Source: Augochlora pura (Eukaryota > Arthropoda > Insecta > Hymenoptera > Halictidae). Taken from it: 64,000 bases of DNA. Made by a program: the position numbers and the translations under genes. Shown here piece by piece: positions 11,476 to 23,182 of this stretch (its first letter is position 1; each line of letters begins with the position of its first letter). The stretch lies in assembly GCF_028453695.1 (NCBI RefSeq), contig NC_135774.1, forward strand, positions 18,848,001-18,912,000, in the 5' to 3' direction. The notes beneath the pieces were generated by a model. That model saw only the letters and a list, made by a program, of their open reading frames with translations. It was not told the DNA's origin and did no database searches.

Positions 11476-12879
11476 AGTTATGAAAATTATTATAATGTTT
11501 AAATTTTTAGATTTATATATGGTAATGTTAAAATTGTCATAATATTTACGATATTGTAATATTAAAGTAATAGTAAAATAGTAACAATAGTAAAGTAAAT
11601 TCATTCGTTTAATAATTTTTTACGACATTGAATATATATCATATATTGAAATATTCCTCGACTATAGCCAATGTCATACAAAAACAAGATTTCTCTCTTA
11701 TACAAACACTTTCTCATTTTATACATATTTCACCACAATTTTTATCTTCGCCGAGGAAACAAGTTTTTGTAACTATAAAACATCGAATATAATCATGCGT
11801 TTTACCTGAATAAAGTCCTGTACACGCTTCAAAGTTTAACAAATTAAATCGTAAAGTTTAAATTCAATGTAACAATTGGTTTTATTTTTAAAAAATTCCG
11901 GAATATCATCTATATTGACAATAAAATATAGAAATATCAATTTTGTCTTAAAAGTCTGTTTCAGTACTGTTTTAGCGATCGAGTGTATTTACATCGTTGT
12001 TCTCGATCTTTTCGGTCGCGTGGTTTCCGTACGAAAATTTCGTCTTTGCGGTTGTAAGGCGCGAAGCTATCCCGTTGTGGATGGATGGCACAACGCGACG
12101 CGATATTCCGTCCACCTAATGAGGAATTGCGGAAATTGTCACGATTGTAATTCGCGTTTCTGTGGTGCACGTTTTTTCCGTTTGGAGCAGAAGAGCTACT
12201 GTTTGCATCACAGTGTGTTAAAGAAGTGAGGTTCGACCGCGATTGTTTGGTCGAACAGGAAAATTCGTCTAGAGATGTTACAACTTGAGCTATTATAGTA
12301 TTAGCACCTTGAAAATTCGCGCGCTCGCCTCTCATTGGCTGCTATTTTTTGTTAATTTTCTCATTGACAAAGCCGCAGATTGCATTATAGCCAGGGAAAA
12401 GTTTGCTCGAAATGCCTCAGGTACCCTTAATTTCCCGGAGTTTCGATCATTTCGATGCACCCTGTATACTAGTTTAAAATGTCCGCTATCGATGCGCTCC
12501 TTGTTGCTTCTGGATTAGTTTCAGTCTAAATAGGTCTGCCCTGCAAATGGAAACCCTTTCCTCTTTCGCATCCTGCTTCTCATTTAAAGTCTGCGAAGCA
12601 AAACCTCAGACCGCTGCGCGAGGAAGCGGAAGAAAGAAGCGAATTGTACGGTTTTCGAACCCTGCGAACTTTGCCAAAATTCGCTTCGCCAGCAGCCTGT
12701 ATCTGAGAGTTTGACTTTTGATCTAAACTCTCTTGGATCACGGCAACGAAAGTTGCCGCTGAACTTCGAATTTTCACGTTTCTTCTGTTCAAGTATCGTC
12801 TGATATCCACCATCTTGTAATTTTAGTGGAAACCAATCAATTAATTCGATTATATGTTGTTCTTTAAAATCGTGATTGA

Positions 12880-12960
12880 CATCAAACTGTACAAATCGAT
12901 TAATTCCATAAAACAAAAAATGGAGAAATTCGAAGAAATAATGTACATTGTTTTTAAATA
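12880..12960 (+). repeat. dispersed repeat, copy of 42138-42220
   Basis: The block starting CTGTACAAATCGATTAATTCC and running through GAAATAATGTACATTGTT aligns without large gaps to CTGCACAAATCGATTAACTCC ... at 42148. It is an old family of unknown type. Confidence 0.55.
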
Positions 12961-13530
12961 TTACCATTGTAATGTACATTTGTTTGGAATTATTGCGCGT
13001 AAATGTGATCAATTTCTAAAAATTGTTTATTGTTTTGCGACTACGTTATTAATTTGAATCTACTTACTTTTGTCTATTGATAAATAGCTGATTTAAATAT
13101 CGACGACTTTATAAATGTCAACTGCATGCATAAAAATGTAAAAATAGGTTTGAATTTTATCAATAATCAATTTACGTGTTCAGAATTGAAATATAAATTT
13201 GTTTATATGTTATTAATATTGTTTCTCTCTACTTCTCAACTTATTATTATCCTTGATTGTACAGTGGTGACGATATATTTGAGAACATTTGGAAAACTGT
13301 AACCCTTTCACCTGTACATAGTATGACAAAGAAAAAATTTAAAAAGTATCCACTTTTATCTTTTTTCAATTTGTGTCTGTAAAAAATTTGAGAAATGCTT
13401 TCCGTAAATTTCAGTAACTTATATTCATTAGAGAAAAATATTATAGTCATTGTCCAATAAGCTAGTCCTAGTGTCGTGTAAACAAATTCATGTCGTTTAT
13501 TCTTGTTTTAAAAAATGTATATCATTTCTC

Positions 13531-13835
13531 AAATAACACATTCGTCATTTCGCAAACAATCGCCAATGGACAAATGACACAAATTCATGATTTGTATATC
13601 ACAGAAAATAATCGATTCTTCTTCGTTTAATTCGAAATAAATTCAGTTCCAATTTTTACCAAACAGAGATAATTTTAACCGAAGATGGTATAATTATAAA
13701 CATCGCTGAAAAATATATGATTTTTAACAAGTTACGTTGTTTTTATGTAGACCATATCATTTCTGCAGATAGTGTCAAAAAGTACCGGCATTTTGTGAAT
13801 GTCGGTGTAACAAATTACCGAACGAATGCATGCTA
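13531..13835 (+). repeat. dispersed repeat family C, copy 1
   Basis: Shared blocks with 46436-46745 in the same order and orientation: CAAACA(A/G)TC, the CAAATGAC stretch, TTTTTACCAAACAG, ATCGCTGAAAAATATATGAT and ATATCATTTCTG. A third partial copy (46985-47110) keeps the last blocks. It is AT-rich and non-coding. The unit is probably about 300 bp. Confidence 0.7.
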
Positions 13836-14373
13836 AATATATTACTGCAACTGTATATACTAGAAGCTATGTTATCAATAGAAAATAACAAATATACGAA
13901 GCTATTAACTACAACTACATTTCGCCGAATTGTTTGACTATTTCACCACAGCGTTATTGGGCGTTCAATGCGCGATTTCAACAACAAAGACGAACAACGA
14001 AAACGATGGTGGTCGTAGCACGTGTTACCTCAACCATGCTTCAAAGACTCACCGCAGCCCCAAACGCGATTCCACGATCGCAGACGTACTCCGGCTAAAA
14101 AATATTGAATTAGGAAGCTGCACGTTATTGCGTCCACGTGGCGAAAGTGGAACGTCGCGGTTTTCGGACCGAACAATGCCAGAACGAGAGGGTTAATTAT
14201 GATAAAATAGTGGTCTTCAATCTCAGGGGATCGGTGTCCGTCGAGTGGAGGCGCGCGGACGTTTGAAAGCGCCGCGGAATAATTGAATATTAAGAATTCT
14301 GCTTGACAAACTGGTAAGTGGCTGTACGATATAGAGGGATGGCCGTCAGAGAAGCGGTGACGGAGGAGGATGA

Positions 14374-14420
14374 AGGGAGGGAGGGCAGGGCGGGCAGGAG
14401 GGGGAGGGGGAGGGGGGGGT
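14374..14420 (+). repeat. G-rich purine tract
   Basis: Repeated G-runs (GGG to eight Gs) separated by one to four bases, all on the plus strand. It meets the pattern of a possible G-quadruplex. Function is unknown. Confidence 0.7.
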
Positions 14421-16828
14421 GAGCGGAATTGTCAGAGCACGTGAAACGGATTGCGACTGACTTTAATTAAAGACAAACAACCCTCTAACTCGACGACGCT
14501 CTTTTGCGGCCCACTCGGGGAAACAATGATTCTCCCTCTGGTACGTCGGCTTGTTTCCACCCCTCTCTGTCCCTCTATGGGGGGCGGCTCGCTTTGTCTC
14601 GCGGTCCACGTTCGTCCCTCGCTCGCCAGATTTCTCACGGCACTTCCTCTTTACTTTTTCCGCAAACGATCCGACGCAACTGCAGCCTGCGCAACCCCTT
14701 TCGAAAACGGTAACTGGACGGGAAACGGCGAGCAGCACCGGAAATTTTATGAAGTAAGGGGCGCGGAGGTGGCGCAACACGACTCGAATCAAAAATTTTC
14801 GCGAAGTCTTTGTTGTGTTTTTTTGATACGATAGAACCTCGATTATCCGATTCTTCGATTGCAGAATTCTCTAGCGTCCAAATTCGGTTCATACGCAGGA
14901 ATGGATCGCCGTGAGTGATTGTCAAGGTAATAAACAGTTGAACGATCTATCTAGTTTGAAACATTAACAAATTAATTTTTTCCACGATCATTTGCTTTAT
15001 TTCAAATTCATTTGTAAAATGCATTTTGTCAATCGTTTGTATCGAACGAGAGAGTTTAATCAAATGAAGCAATCTCACTGTGTTGCTTTTTTATTTATTG
15101 TTGAATTGTTGAAAAGTATTTATTAATTGTTAAATTACGTGGACCTTCTTTTTTGGCATTTTTGGCGAATGTCACATTTTATATAACTTTCCTAAAAACT
15201 GGACTGAACGATTTGAATTTATTTAGACGACAGGAGATTAGTGATTAAAGTACTTTGTTACAATTTTACTGTTACTTGGCATAACAAAACAAAATTTTAA
15301 AGATACTTTTTTAACATTTTAATTTGAACCTATGATGAAAATTTAAAAAATGAGTTTTGTAGACCTTGTTATGTTGTATGCGTGCTGACATTTTCCAGCG
15401 AAATTTATTACACTGATATATATGTATAGCAAAAGTAACATATAGACAGAAGTCAGCTTTACACTTCGAAGATACGTATTTCGGCCATCTTTACTGCGGA
15501 AAGGACACTGTGCGGGCACGGCTGCCGTGGGATGGGCGCAGATAATTTTCAGACGAAGTGCTTCAGGCACTGACTGGCAAGATAATTTGCGAAAAGTAAC
15601 GCCAGCTTGCTGAAATGACCCTCCCTCGCTCGCCGGCTACGTTCGACGCCGAGGGTAGACGCCCTTGGCCTCCTAAATGGGCCACTCCGGGAGTACACTC
15701 GACGTCGAAATAGACAGAGCTTCGCGCCGTAAATGTTCCCGAAAGATTATGAAAATATCATGCCACGATTATGCCGGATTAAAGGAATTTTCAGGGGTGG
15801 GTAAACGACAGAGGAGAATATCGAGTACGCGCGGGCTCCCAGCGACGGCCGGAGACCGCCCGAGGGCGCTGGATTTTCTGAACCTAACTGCCGACTTAAT
15901 GTTTCCCCGGGAGCTCCGAGAAACCGGCGGAAAACATCCAACGGCCCCTGGAAGCACAGTTTACATCTTATTAGAGGATGTTAATAACGCCAAGATGCTT
16001 CGACGGTTTCGATCGCCGGTTCCTGATTACAGGAGAGGTCTTGTTTTTTCTGATCATCGTTTAGGGTAAACGTACCGATTACTGCCGCATCCTGATTGAA
16101 TTGTGCTTTATTTGAATATGTCCTCTAATTCATCGTGTAATAATAATATGTCTGAGCATCGGATCGAAGGATAATCTGTTTCGGAAAGCATTCGAAATTG
16201 CTGGCCCTCGAAACCTAATTTCACATAAGATATTTAGACATAAAATGTTGTATGTTTTACCATGGATGAAATGAAGGGTATTAACGTGAACGAAAATAGC
16301 AAATAATATTTTTTGTTACTAACACTATAGTCTAAAATCAAAATAACTAAATATATTTGTTAATGAATATTTAATACGGTAATATCTATTATCTGTATTT
16401 TGAAGCTGTTTTAAATTTGTCAATTCTTCTTACTTCGTATTAATTAAAAACTTGATTCTTTCAAGTATAATAATTAGACAGAGATATTTACAAATTTTTA
16501 ACAGATGATCAAATACAAAACAATAAAAATGTGTAATGATCTTAAATATACTCTTGCATTATTTTCGTTTTATAAAAATGATTAGAAAACGAAATAAACG
16601 ATCACGAAACATCGTGTAACATTGTAATACACAGTTTAAATAAAGTGTACACAAAGACGTCCAAGTTTCTTTATTACACACCCAAGGGGCTCGATAGCAA
16701 CCATTGTTTATTGAGAGCGGTAAACGCAAAATTCATTGTACTATTCGAAAACGCAACAGAAATTTTTACCAAATATCATGTGTAGGAAACGCGATGTGAG
16801 AAATTAATAAATAAATATAAAAATAAAT

Positions 16829-17245
16829 GAGAAATTAAGTAGTGGGTTGCTTCCTTAGCAAAGATCTCTATTCGTCTGCCGTTCTCTTCTCTTCGAAAAA
16901 AAGGTCTCGTCCCCTCCGTCACGTTGACCCTTCCAACCCCACTCTCAGTCTCTAAAAGAGATAAGACACAGGTATAAGTAGGCCATCAATTACGCGCCCG
17001 ACCAGTGACATTTTTATTATTGACCCGGAACGTCAAATGCAGTGGACAAGTTCCCATTCTAAATACATAAGTTTTATAAAATCATTGCAAAATAGACACG
17101 CTGGAAAGCCACGGCTTTCCAGTTCTGTTTAAAAAATGAGTCCTTTCAAACCCTGCGTAATACCCTTGACCAACCGTCTCATCTCCGAAACAGAAACCTC
17201 TTATCTCCGAAACATAAACAGTACGCCGCCTGACCAGCGACCATC
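16829..17245 (+). repeat. outer repeat of a nested complex, left part
   Basis: This segment aligns with the reverse complement of 22018-22183. Shared blocks include GCAAAGATCT(C/T)TATTCG, CTCATCTCC(G/C)(A)AACAGA and ACATAAACAGTACGCCGCCTG. It has an extra segment of roughly 240 bases (about 16923-17165) absent from the other copy; that segment holds a perfect hairpin GGAAAGCC-AC-GGCTTTCC at about 17103. Its continuation after the inserted MITE is 17734-17744 (AGATCGCTTAC). Confidence 0.8.
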
Positions 17246-17733
17246 TTAACCTCTTAGGCACGACGCGCCATTATAGCTGCTATCGCGGATGTGTCGTACC
17301 TTACTCAATTGCATAATTAGTTATTAAAGTAAACGATTAAAGTGAAAGTGCATATATATACAGTCCACTAAGAAAAAACTATATATAGTTAACCCTTTGC
17401 AATCGTATGCCTATTCTCAGCCATCAAAACTACTTATTTATTTTCTTATTTCTTTTACTTTTATATAAAATTAAAACATATTACTGTGTTATATATATCT
17501 ACACATTAAAAAGGAATGAATAAACTTCATTTTTCCTACTTAATCTTGTATATTATATATTACTATACGAAAATTAATTCCGACCAGCATGACACCTACG
17601 TATAAACTTAATACGATTGCAAACGATTAATACTATATGCAGCTATACCAAAAGAAATATATATTAAGAAAAATGGCAATTTAGTTGTGAAAAATTTCAT
17701 TCGCGTAAATTTCAACCGTGCCTCAGATGTTAA
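17246..17733. mobile_element. TTAA-flanked MITE A, itself interrupted by a second MITE
   Basis: Starts TTAACCTCTTAGGCACG and ends CGTGCCTCAGATGTTAA. Inverted ends match over 15 bp with two differences, and TTAA lies at both borders (17246-17249, 17730-17733). The same site without it, in the copy at 22007-22183, reads CCATC-TCAG-AGATCGCTTAC, so this is an insertion into that repeat. A related copy lies at 34549-34820. Without the inner MITE the element is about 246 bp. Confidence 0.85.
17389..17630. mobile_element. TTAA-flanked MITE B, 242 bp, inserted in MITE A
   Basis: Left end TTAACCCTTTGCAATCGTAT, right end ATACGATTGCAAACGATTAA. Inverted repeats run to about 15 bp with TTAA at both borders. 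The homologous position in the uninterrupted MITE A copy reads TATAG-CTAA-TACGATAC (34724-34727), giving the empty site. Confidence 0.85.
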
Positions 17734-17744
17734 AGATCGCTTAC

Positions 17745-19487
17745 ACACGCATCGATCCGTGATACATCATTTCGAATCCGAATAAGTGCAGTCTACCAGC
17801 GATGATCCGACAGAATCGCGTGGCGTCGTTTAAAAGGAGTATCGTATCGGAACGAATGAATAAATATTGTATTCAATTATTCTGATAATAATTCGAGGGT
17901 CCCAATATCCGCGGAAGGAACGGCGCCGAACAAAGCGAAGCTTAATGAATAACGGATGAGAAAGGAAAACGATGAGAAATGAAGGAGTAAAAGATTAGCT
18001 GGCGCCGTTCCCCTCGTTCCATCTATCTTCTTTATTGCAAATTCGACCAGTCAACGAGACCCGGGGCCGCGCAGGTCCGCGACAAATGAGCACCGTGGAA
18101 TTCCATTCGGCGGCGGCAGAAGTGCCGAGCTGCGGAATCGTATCGCGATAAATGATTCCCTGTAAAATAAACTCGCCGGAAGCTCCGGGTACTGTTTAAT
18201 CCGACCGCCTCTGCTCGGTTAATTACTATATTTTATATTCCACGAATTCGATGAGGCGGAGGTCGCGAGATCGGGGAAAGAAGTTCTTCTGGAAACTGGA
18301 TTAGATCGAGCCGAATGAAATTGCGAGCGAACATTCGCTTCGAGCCAGACTCGCGACGCCGTGACGTTTGCGATCGCGTCCATTTTTACGCTTATGTTAT
18401 GGAGAATTGGGTTCCGACGCGTTACAGCTCGCAAATCGAAGACGACATTTATAGAAATATTTATCGTCGGCACAAGTTCCACAAAAAATAAAATACGATT
18501 CATAAATAGGGCATTAATTGTGTAAAATCGATCGAAGCGCGTCAGTTAGTAGAGTTATCTATGTTTTTAATACTAATAAAATTATTTATTTCAAAACATG
18601 TTCCCCCGGGCTTCCAAGGGATACCCGGGGGGTGACTAAACTTGCCATGCCGTCCAAGTAACATATTTTCAAATATTTGAAAATATGAAACCTATGTTTT
18701 TACAATTTGAGCTTTACCCTTTACAATTTGAAACTACGATTATTTACCCTTGCAATATGAAGTTCCTCAAATTGGAAAGACTTCTTCGGAGAAAATGTTT
18801 ATATAAATTTGGGAATTCTAGCATATATTATATTATAATAAAATTGGCGAAAGGCTTGAGTATATTACGTCTCGTCATAATTATGAAGCAATACACACCA
18901 ATTAATTTTAGCGCATGGGTATGTTTAATGTAAAGATGCATGTTTAAACGTCTGCAAGAAAGGAGGCTGAATAATTCATTGTAATTGTAAACGATCGTAT
19001 AAAAAATTATAAAATACATTTTCGAATTTCTTTGTTTTCCAGTTTCTGACATTCTTCAAATATTTATAAGATTCAAAGATGTAGAACTTGTAATGTCAAC
19101 AAATCAATCGTGGCTTTATAATGAAACTATGAATTTTTATAAAAACAGTGTAAAACATTTAAAGAATTAAATATTATATTCAACTCGCGAAAATATTATT
19201 AAGAACAAAGTGTTTATTGAAGAATAATAAAAATTCGCTATCAAGTATCGCATAAGGGCAATATAAAGCAGTAGAAGCATTATAGGTATCGGACCGCTGC
19301 TTTTATACACTTATGAAAAAACAGTAAAACGATTCACCCGCTGCGCCTAACCATTTTAATTCGAAATCTAGCATAGTTACTTTGATCTACAGTTTTTCAA
19401 TTTTATGTAACTTATTATACTTGAAATTATTACATTATACACATACATTATATGTGTTGTATATTATTTATCATATTATTATACATT
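17745..19487. other. intronic stretch, GC-rich island and one GC hairpin
   Basis: A GC-rich island at about 18030-18470 has a 94-residue minus-strand frame with no domain. At about 18602-18634 CCCCCGGG ... CCCGGGGGG forms a strong hairpin in AT-rich surroundings. Otherwise AT-rich with no gene recognised. Confidence 0.5.
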
Positions 19488-19491
19488 GTAC

Positions 19492-19817
19492 TCTTATGCG
19501 GTACCCCAAACATTTACCGTGAATCACCGATTAGGCTGACTTGTGTGTCACTTTTGCGAAAATACTGCGTCACCAAAAGCATGGGTCATGCTTTACCCCC
19601 TTTTCAGCCTAGAAACTGCATCGGGTCTAGGTGACCAAAGTCCGGTGACCATGCTCGGGCTCAGTTTGACAGTATGCAGTTCCGCGTGATCTTCACTTTA
19701 TAATAAAGTTCTTTGTAAACCCCGTTTGTGGCTTATTCCGAACAAAAACTCTAACCGTCCAGCAGGGAAGACTATAGAGTCTCGAGAGATCCTTTTCCTT
19801 CTCCTCGCGGCATAACA
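19492..19817 (+). mobile_element. small solo LTR, 326 bp, family D copy 1
   Basis: Flanked by GTAC on both sides (19488-19491, 19818-19821). The left end TCTTATGCGG and right end CGGCATAACA are imperfect inverted repeats (8 of 10). AATAAA at 19702-19707 lies about 110 nt before the right end, so it reads left to right. The last 120 bp resemble the reverse complement of the element at 54018-54359, which has the same ends and the same GTAC duplication. The first G of the expected TG start has mutated. No internal ORF is present. Confidence 0.75.
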
Positions 19818-19821
19818 GTAC

Positions 19822-20110
19822 ATTATTTGAAATTATTATTACATTTTATTCATATGAAATTGAGTCATGCGACTTACACAGCAGTTGCATTTTCGACAGT
19901 TTTTCAAGCACTAAGGAACATGATAATTTACAATTCATTTTAGAACGTGATGCAAGAATTTTGAGTCGCGCCTTAGAGTTTCTATTAAGGTACTTCAAGA
20001 TCACTGAAGTATGACCTTCAATCTATAGAAATTACTCGAGAAAGAAGAAAATCTTTAAATTTCGTGCAATAAATATAATTAAACTTATACGTTTAGTACC
20101 AAAATAATTT
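19822..20110. other. AT-rich intronic stretch
   Basis: No repeat ends or coding segment recognised. Confidence 0.4.
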
Positions 20111-20114
20111 ATAC

Positions 20115-20370
20115 ACTATCAAACTCGTTATATACTTAAAAGAAACTTATTATATTTACAAGTGTAATCGCTGTAAGTCGGAAAAAATTATTTTGCATTA
20201 GCAATTGAAATGGCACTATTTCACTTCCGGATGTAACAATCTGTTTAAATATAGAAAAGTGATTTTATAAATATAGAAAATTCTCTTTATTTACTTTCGT
20301 TTCTATACTTCGATAACAGAATAAAATCTCCACCATGTGTCTGACTCATTATTATAGTGCAAGGGGTTAA
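20115..20370. mobile_element. MITE family B, right end (left border unclear)
   Basis: Ends TAGTGCAAGGGGTTAA, and the subterminal CTGACTCATTATTATAG block matches the copies at 10095-10345 and 36036-36290. The left TTAACCCC end was not found, so the start is an estimate from family length. Confidence 0.5.
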
Positions 20371-20698
20371 ATAGCGAAAGCATTGCAAAATGTCACAGAT
20401 AAATTTCTAAAAATTGTAGGCTCTCGTGTAATTCGACGGAAGAATGCCGCAACTATAATGCGACAAAACCAAAACAGAGCGTGAATATTTTGCAGCTTGC
20501 AAGGGCTAAACCGCGTCGCTCATGAAGCTAGCAAGGGTCGGAAAAAATGCCAAAAAAAAAGGGCAAAACGTTAGCGGCCCTCACGTGGAGCGATCGCATC
20601 CAACAGTGGGATTTAATTCTGGTATCGTGGATACCTTTAATCCTTCGCAAATCCGATAGTAATTACAATGTAGAACGGGAGGGGGAGACAGAGATAGA

Positions 20699-20700
20699 AG

Positions 20701-20734
<34 letters not shown>
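20699..20734. repeat. (GA)n microsatellite
   Basis: A nearly pure GA tract on the plus strand beside a GC-rich island (20740-20900). Confidence 0.85.
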
Positions 20735-21008
20735 ACGTCGACCACCGGCGCTTGCTCGCTGCGTGCTCGCTCGTCGGCGAAAACAAAGTCGACAACGATA
20801 ACAAGATAGACACCATCAAACTCCGGCGTCGTTCCAGCGATTGTCGCGATAACGAGATTTTCCAGAATCGGCCGGAATGAAATTAACGTCTATCGATTAC
20901 AGTCGGCGAGAGGCCTCGGTTAACTCATGAAAATGTAACGGTAACGGTTACTGGTTGGGAGGACGTACGAAACTCAGTCGGTTTTCTGGAAAACTTCAGC
21001 ACCCGTCT

Positions 21009-21052
21009 CCCCTCCTCCTCCTCCTCCTCCTCCTCCTTCTCCTTCTCCTTCC
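21009..21052. repeat. (TCC)n/(TTCTCC)n microsatellite
   Basis: CTC repeats shift into CTTCTC repeats. On the minus strand the tract encodes a run of glutamates, which makes a misleading 140-residue open frame (20925-21347). Confidence 0.85.
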
Positions 21053-22006
21053 CACTCCCCGCCTCTGGACCGTAACTAAATTCCATCGAATCGACGAAAC
21101 TTTCCGCCGCTGAGTAAATCGAGAAATTCCGGAAAAGTTTCGAGATTAGTGTCCGTGATCTCATAAATGGCTGCGAGCGAGAACCCGGCAAAGTGTATTG
21201 AATCTCGGCGGATCGCGTCACCCGCCGCATACCCTCCGGGGAACGAAACCATTCGGATTCAACTGTTATGACGTCTGTCCTGATTTCTTGATTAGAGCAA
21301 GAATCATGTTTTCTGTTATTAAAACTTTCCCCGCCAAGGACAAGCACCGGAACTACCGGCTGCGTACTTGCGGAACTTCGGTGGCCTGCTTTCGACTTTT
21401 GTGTTAGCGGAGATTAGCGTAGCCTTTGTCTGCAAAATTGAGTACCTTTTTGTATTATAACATATTAAATTAGACGTAATTTGTGGTTAACATATAAGTA
21501 TGTCAGACGATTATCCCTTTCGGTACAGGTGCCGGAAATATCCAGCGTCCATGCGATGACAAGTATATATAATAGAATTTTTGTATAAGTATTTCTTAAT
21601 ATAACACATTGCTGTTCCTAATTTTGTTGCCAATCTTCTTATTTTGTTCATAAATGGACGGAGTCCGCAGTCTAAATAGCATCTCAATTGATGAAACATC
21701 TAAGTCAGGTCTACAGTGGGCCGCGTTAATACTAGGACATCATCGTATTTGAAAAATTTTTACTCCGTATCTTTACTGTTTGTTGAGTTAATGAATTTAT
21801 AGGTTTTTAATAAGTTAAAACACTTACTTTAGATTCTACAAAGATAAGTTTTATTTACATAATTTATATAGATTTATTGTTAATTGATATTAAATGAACT
21901 GGTGCTTCATTTTGACATCGCAAAAATATTCGGACTCTTTGCAAATTATAATCTGTTTATTAAGAATACACATATACTTTAACAAAAATAAATCGATGTT
22001 AATACT
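21053..22006. other. intronic stretch, no gene seen
   Basis: A GC-rich island continues to about 21420 and then AT-rich sequence follows. No domain, splice-bounded coding segment or RNA gene recognised. Confidence 0.45.
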
Positions 22007-22183
22007 GTAAGCGATCTCTGAGATGGTCGCCGGTCAGGCGGCGTACTGTTTATGTCTCGGAGATACGGAGGTCTCTGTTTGGGAGATGAGATGGTTCGTC
22101 GAGGAGAAGAGGCCCTTTTTCGAGGAGAAGGAGCCAGTCGAATAAAGATCTTTGCCAAAGAAGCAGCCCACCTAATTTCTCAC
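22007..22183 (-). repeat. outer repeat copy without the MITE insertion
   Basis: The reverse complement aligns with 16829-17245 plus 17734-17744. At the position where MITE A sits in the other copy there are only the four bases TCAG (22018-22021 as CTGA on the plus strand). It lacks the roughly 240-base middle segment. Confidence 0.8.
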
Positions 22184-23182
22184 CTTGTGTCTTCTACAAT
22201 ACTTTGTTGGATTGCCCTTTTGCAGAATTACATGGTTTAATCGTTTAGGCATACCAGAAATAATTTTATTTAAATATTTTAATGGAATATGTGACCATTC
22301 TTTGGTTAATCGCAATTTTAATTTTGCTTCGGACTTTATTGGCGACATTCTGATTCGACGATCTAAGTAATACATAATTTGGACAATTATATAATAAATA
22401 TTCTTGAACTATATGTGATTTATGTTTGGGGTCACTATCTTGGTAAAATTTAAAATTGTTACGAATGTTCATATTAATAGAACTTTTTAGTAAATTTGGT
22501 TTCAAAATATTTAAATATTTATTTTTGTCTAAAATTCTATCAATAAAAACTAATTCATCCACTCCAGCAGCTGAGACACAACCCCAAACTATTATACTTC
22601 CACCACCGTGTTTCAATGTTGGTTTAAGATTCTTAATAAGAAGCTCTTCATTAGCTTTACGCCATGTAAGTTTGTGCTCACCGGACTCAAAAATATTATA
22701 TTTGCTTTCGTCTGCAAAAATTACTTCTTTCCACCATGTCTCTTCTTTAGAAGTGTATTCTTTAGCGAAGAGTAATCACTTCTTTCGATTAATAGCGTTA
22801 ATATATGGCTTTTTTTCGGGCAACTCTGCCATGATACGAGCATCCATCTTCATGATGCATCCGACGTACCGTTTCGGGATGAATTTTCTTGCCGGTCTCC
22901 TCAAAAAACTCTGCTGGCAATTTTGTGGTACTTAAAGTAGGGTCTACTTTTATTTTCCTAATAATATTACATTTATCGCGATCGTTGAGCAAACTTAGGG
23001 CGACCTTTTTAAGGGATAGATTCAATTCTATCCTCACGATTATATCTTCGTACAATGTTCGCAACAGTGCTCTTGCTCAAATTTAATAATATCCTGATTT
23101 CTTTATACGATTTTCCTTTTTTGCGATGATGAATAACAAGTTGGTGTACATTAAACGAGGTATTATTCCCTTTACATGGCAT
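22184..23182 (-). pseudogene. Tc1-family transposase, decayed and truncated
   Basis: A near full-length Tc1/Tc3-like transposase reads right to left. The likely start is at 23182 (MPCKGNNTSFNVHQ), followed by a helix-turn-helix region (KSYKEIRILLNLSKSTVANIV). After frame changes, 22798-23064 gives the second DNA-binding part (LPAEFFEETGKKIHPETVRR). FADESKYNIFESGE (near 22690-22730) holds the first catalytic aspartate. KHGGGSIIVWGCVSA (22616 down) is a hallmark of the family. FYQDSDPKHKS (about 22435) holds the second aspartate. The stretch expected to carry SPDLNPIEHLW, with the final catalytic glutamate, is missing between YNCPNY and LDRRIRMSPIKS. MPKRLNHVILQKGNPTKY is the C-terminal tail. 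No terminal inverted repeats were found. The left end abuts the outer repeat. Confidence 0.9.

Larger units (their letters stand above)
11476..16828. other. intronic stretch with repeat-family copies and GC-rich islands, no gene seen
   Basis: AT-rich sequence broken by GC-rich islands at about 12030-12240, 12580-12700, 13980-14900 and 15600-16060. Open frames in the islands overlap on both strands and carry no domain. The end of an unidentified element (GCACCCTGTA) occurs at about 12458-12468. Two dispersed repeats with partners elsewhere in the window are listed separately (12880 and 13531). Confidence 0.5.

Noticed and set aside
17103..17122. Hairpin resembling a histone mRNA 3' stem-loop
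   Set aside because: The loop and flanking bases do not fit the histone consensus and no histone gene is near.
20925..21347. 140-residue minus-strand frame with a glutamate run
   Set aside because: The glutamate run is a translation of a (TCC)n microsatellite; the rest has no domain.
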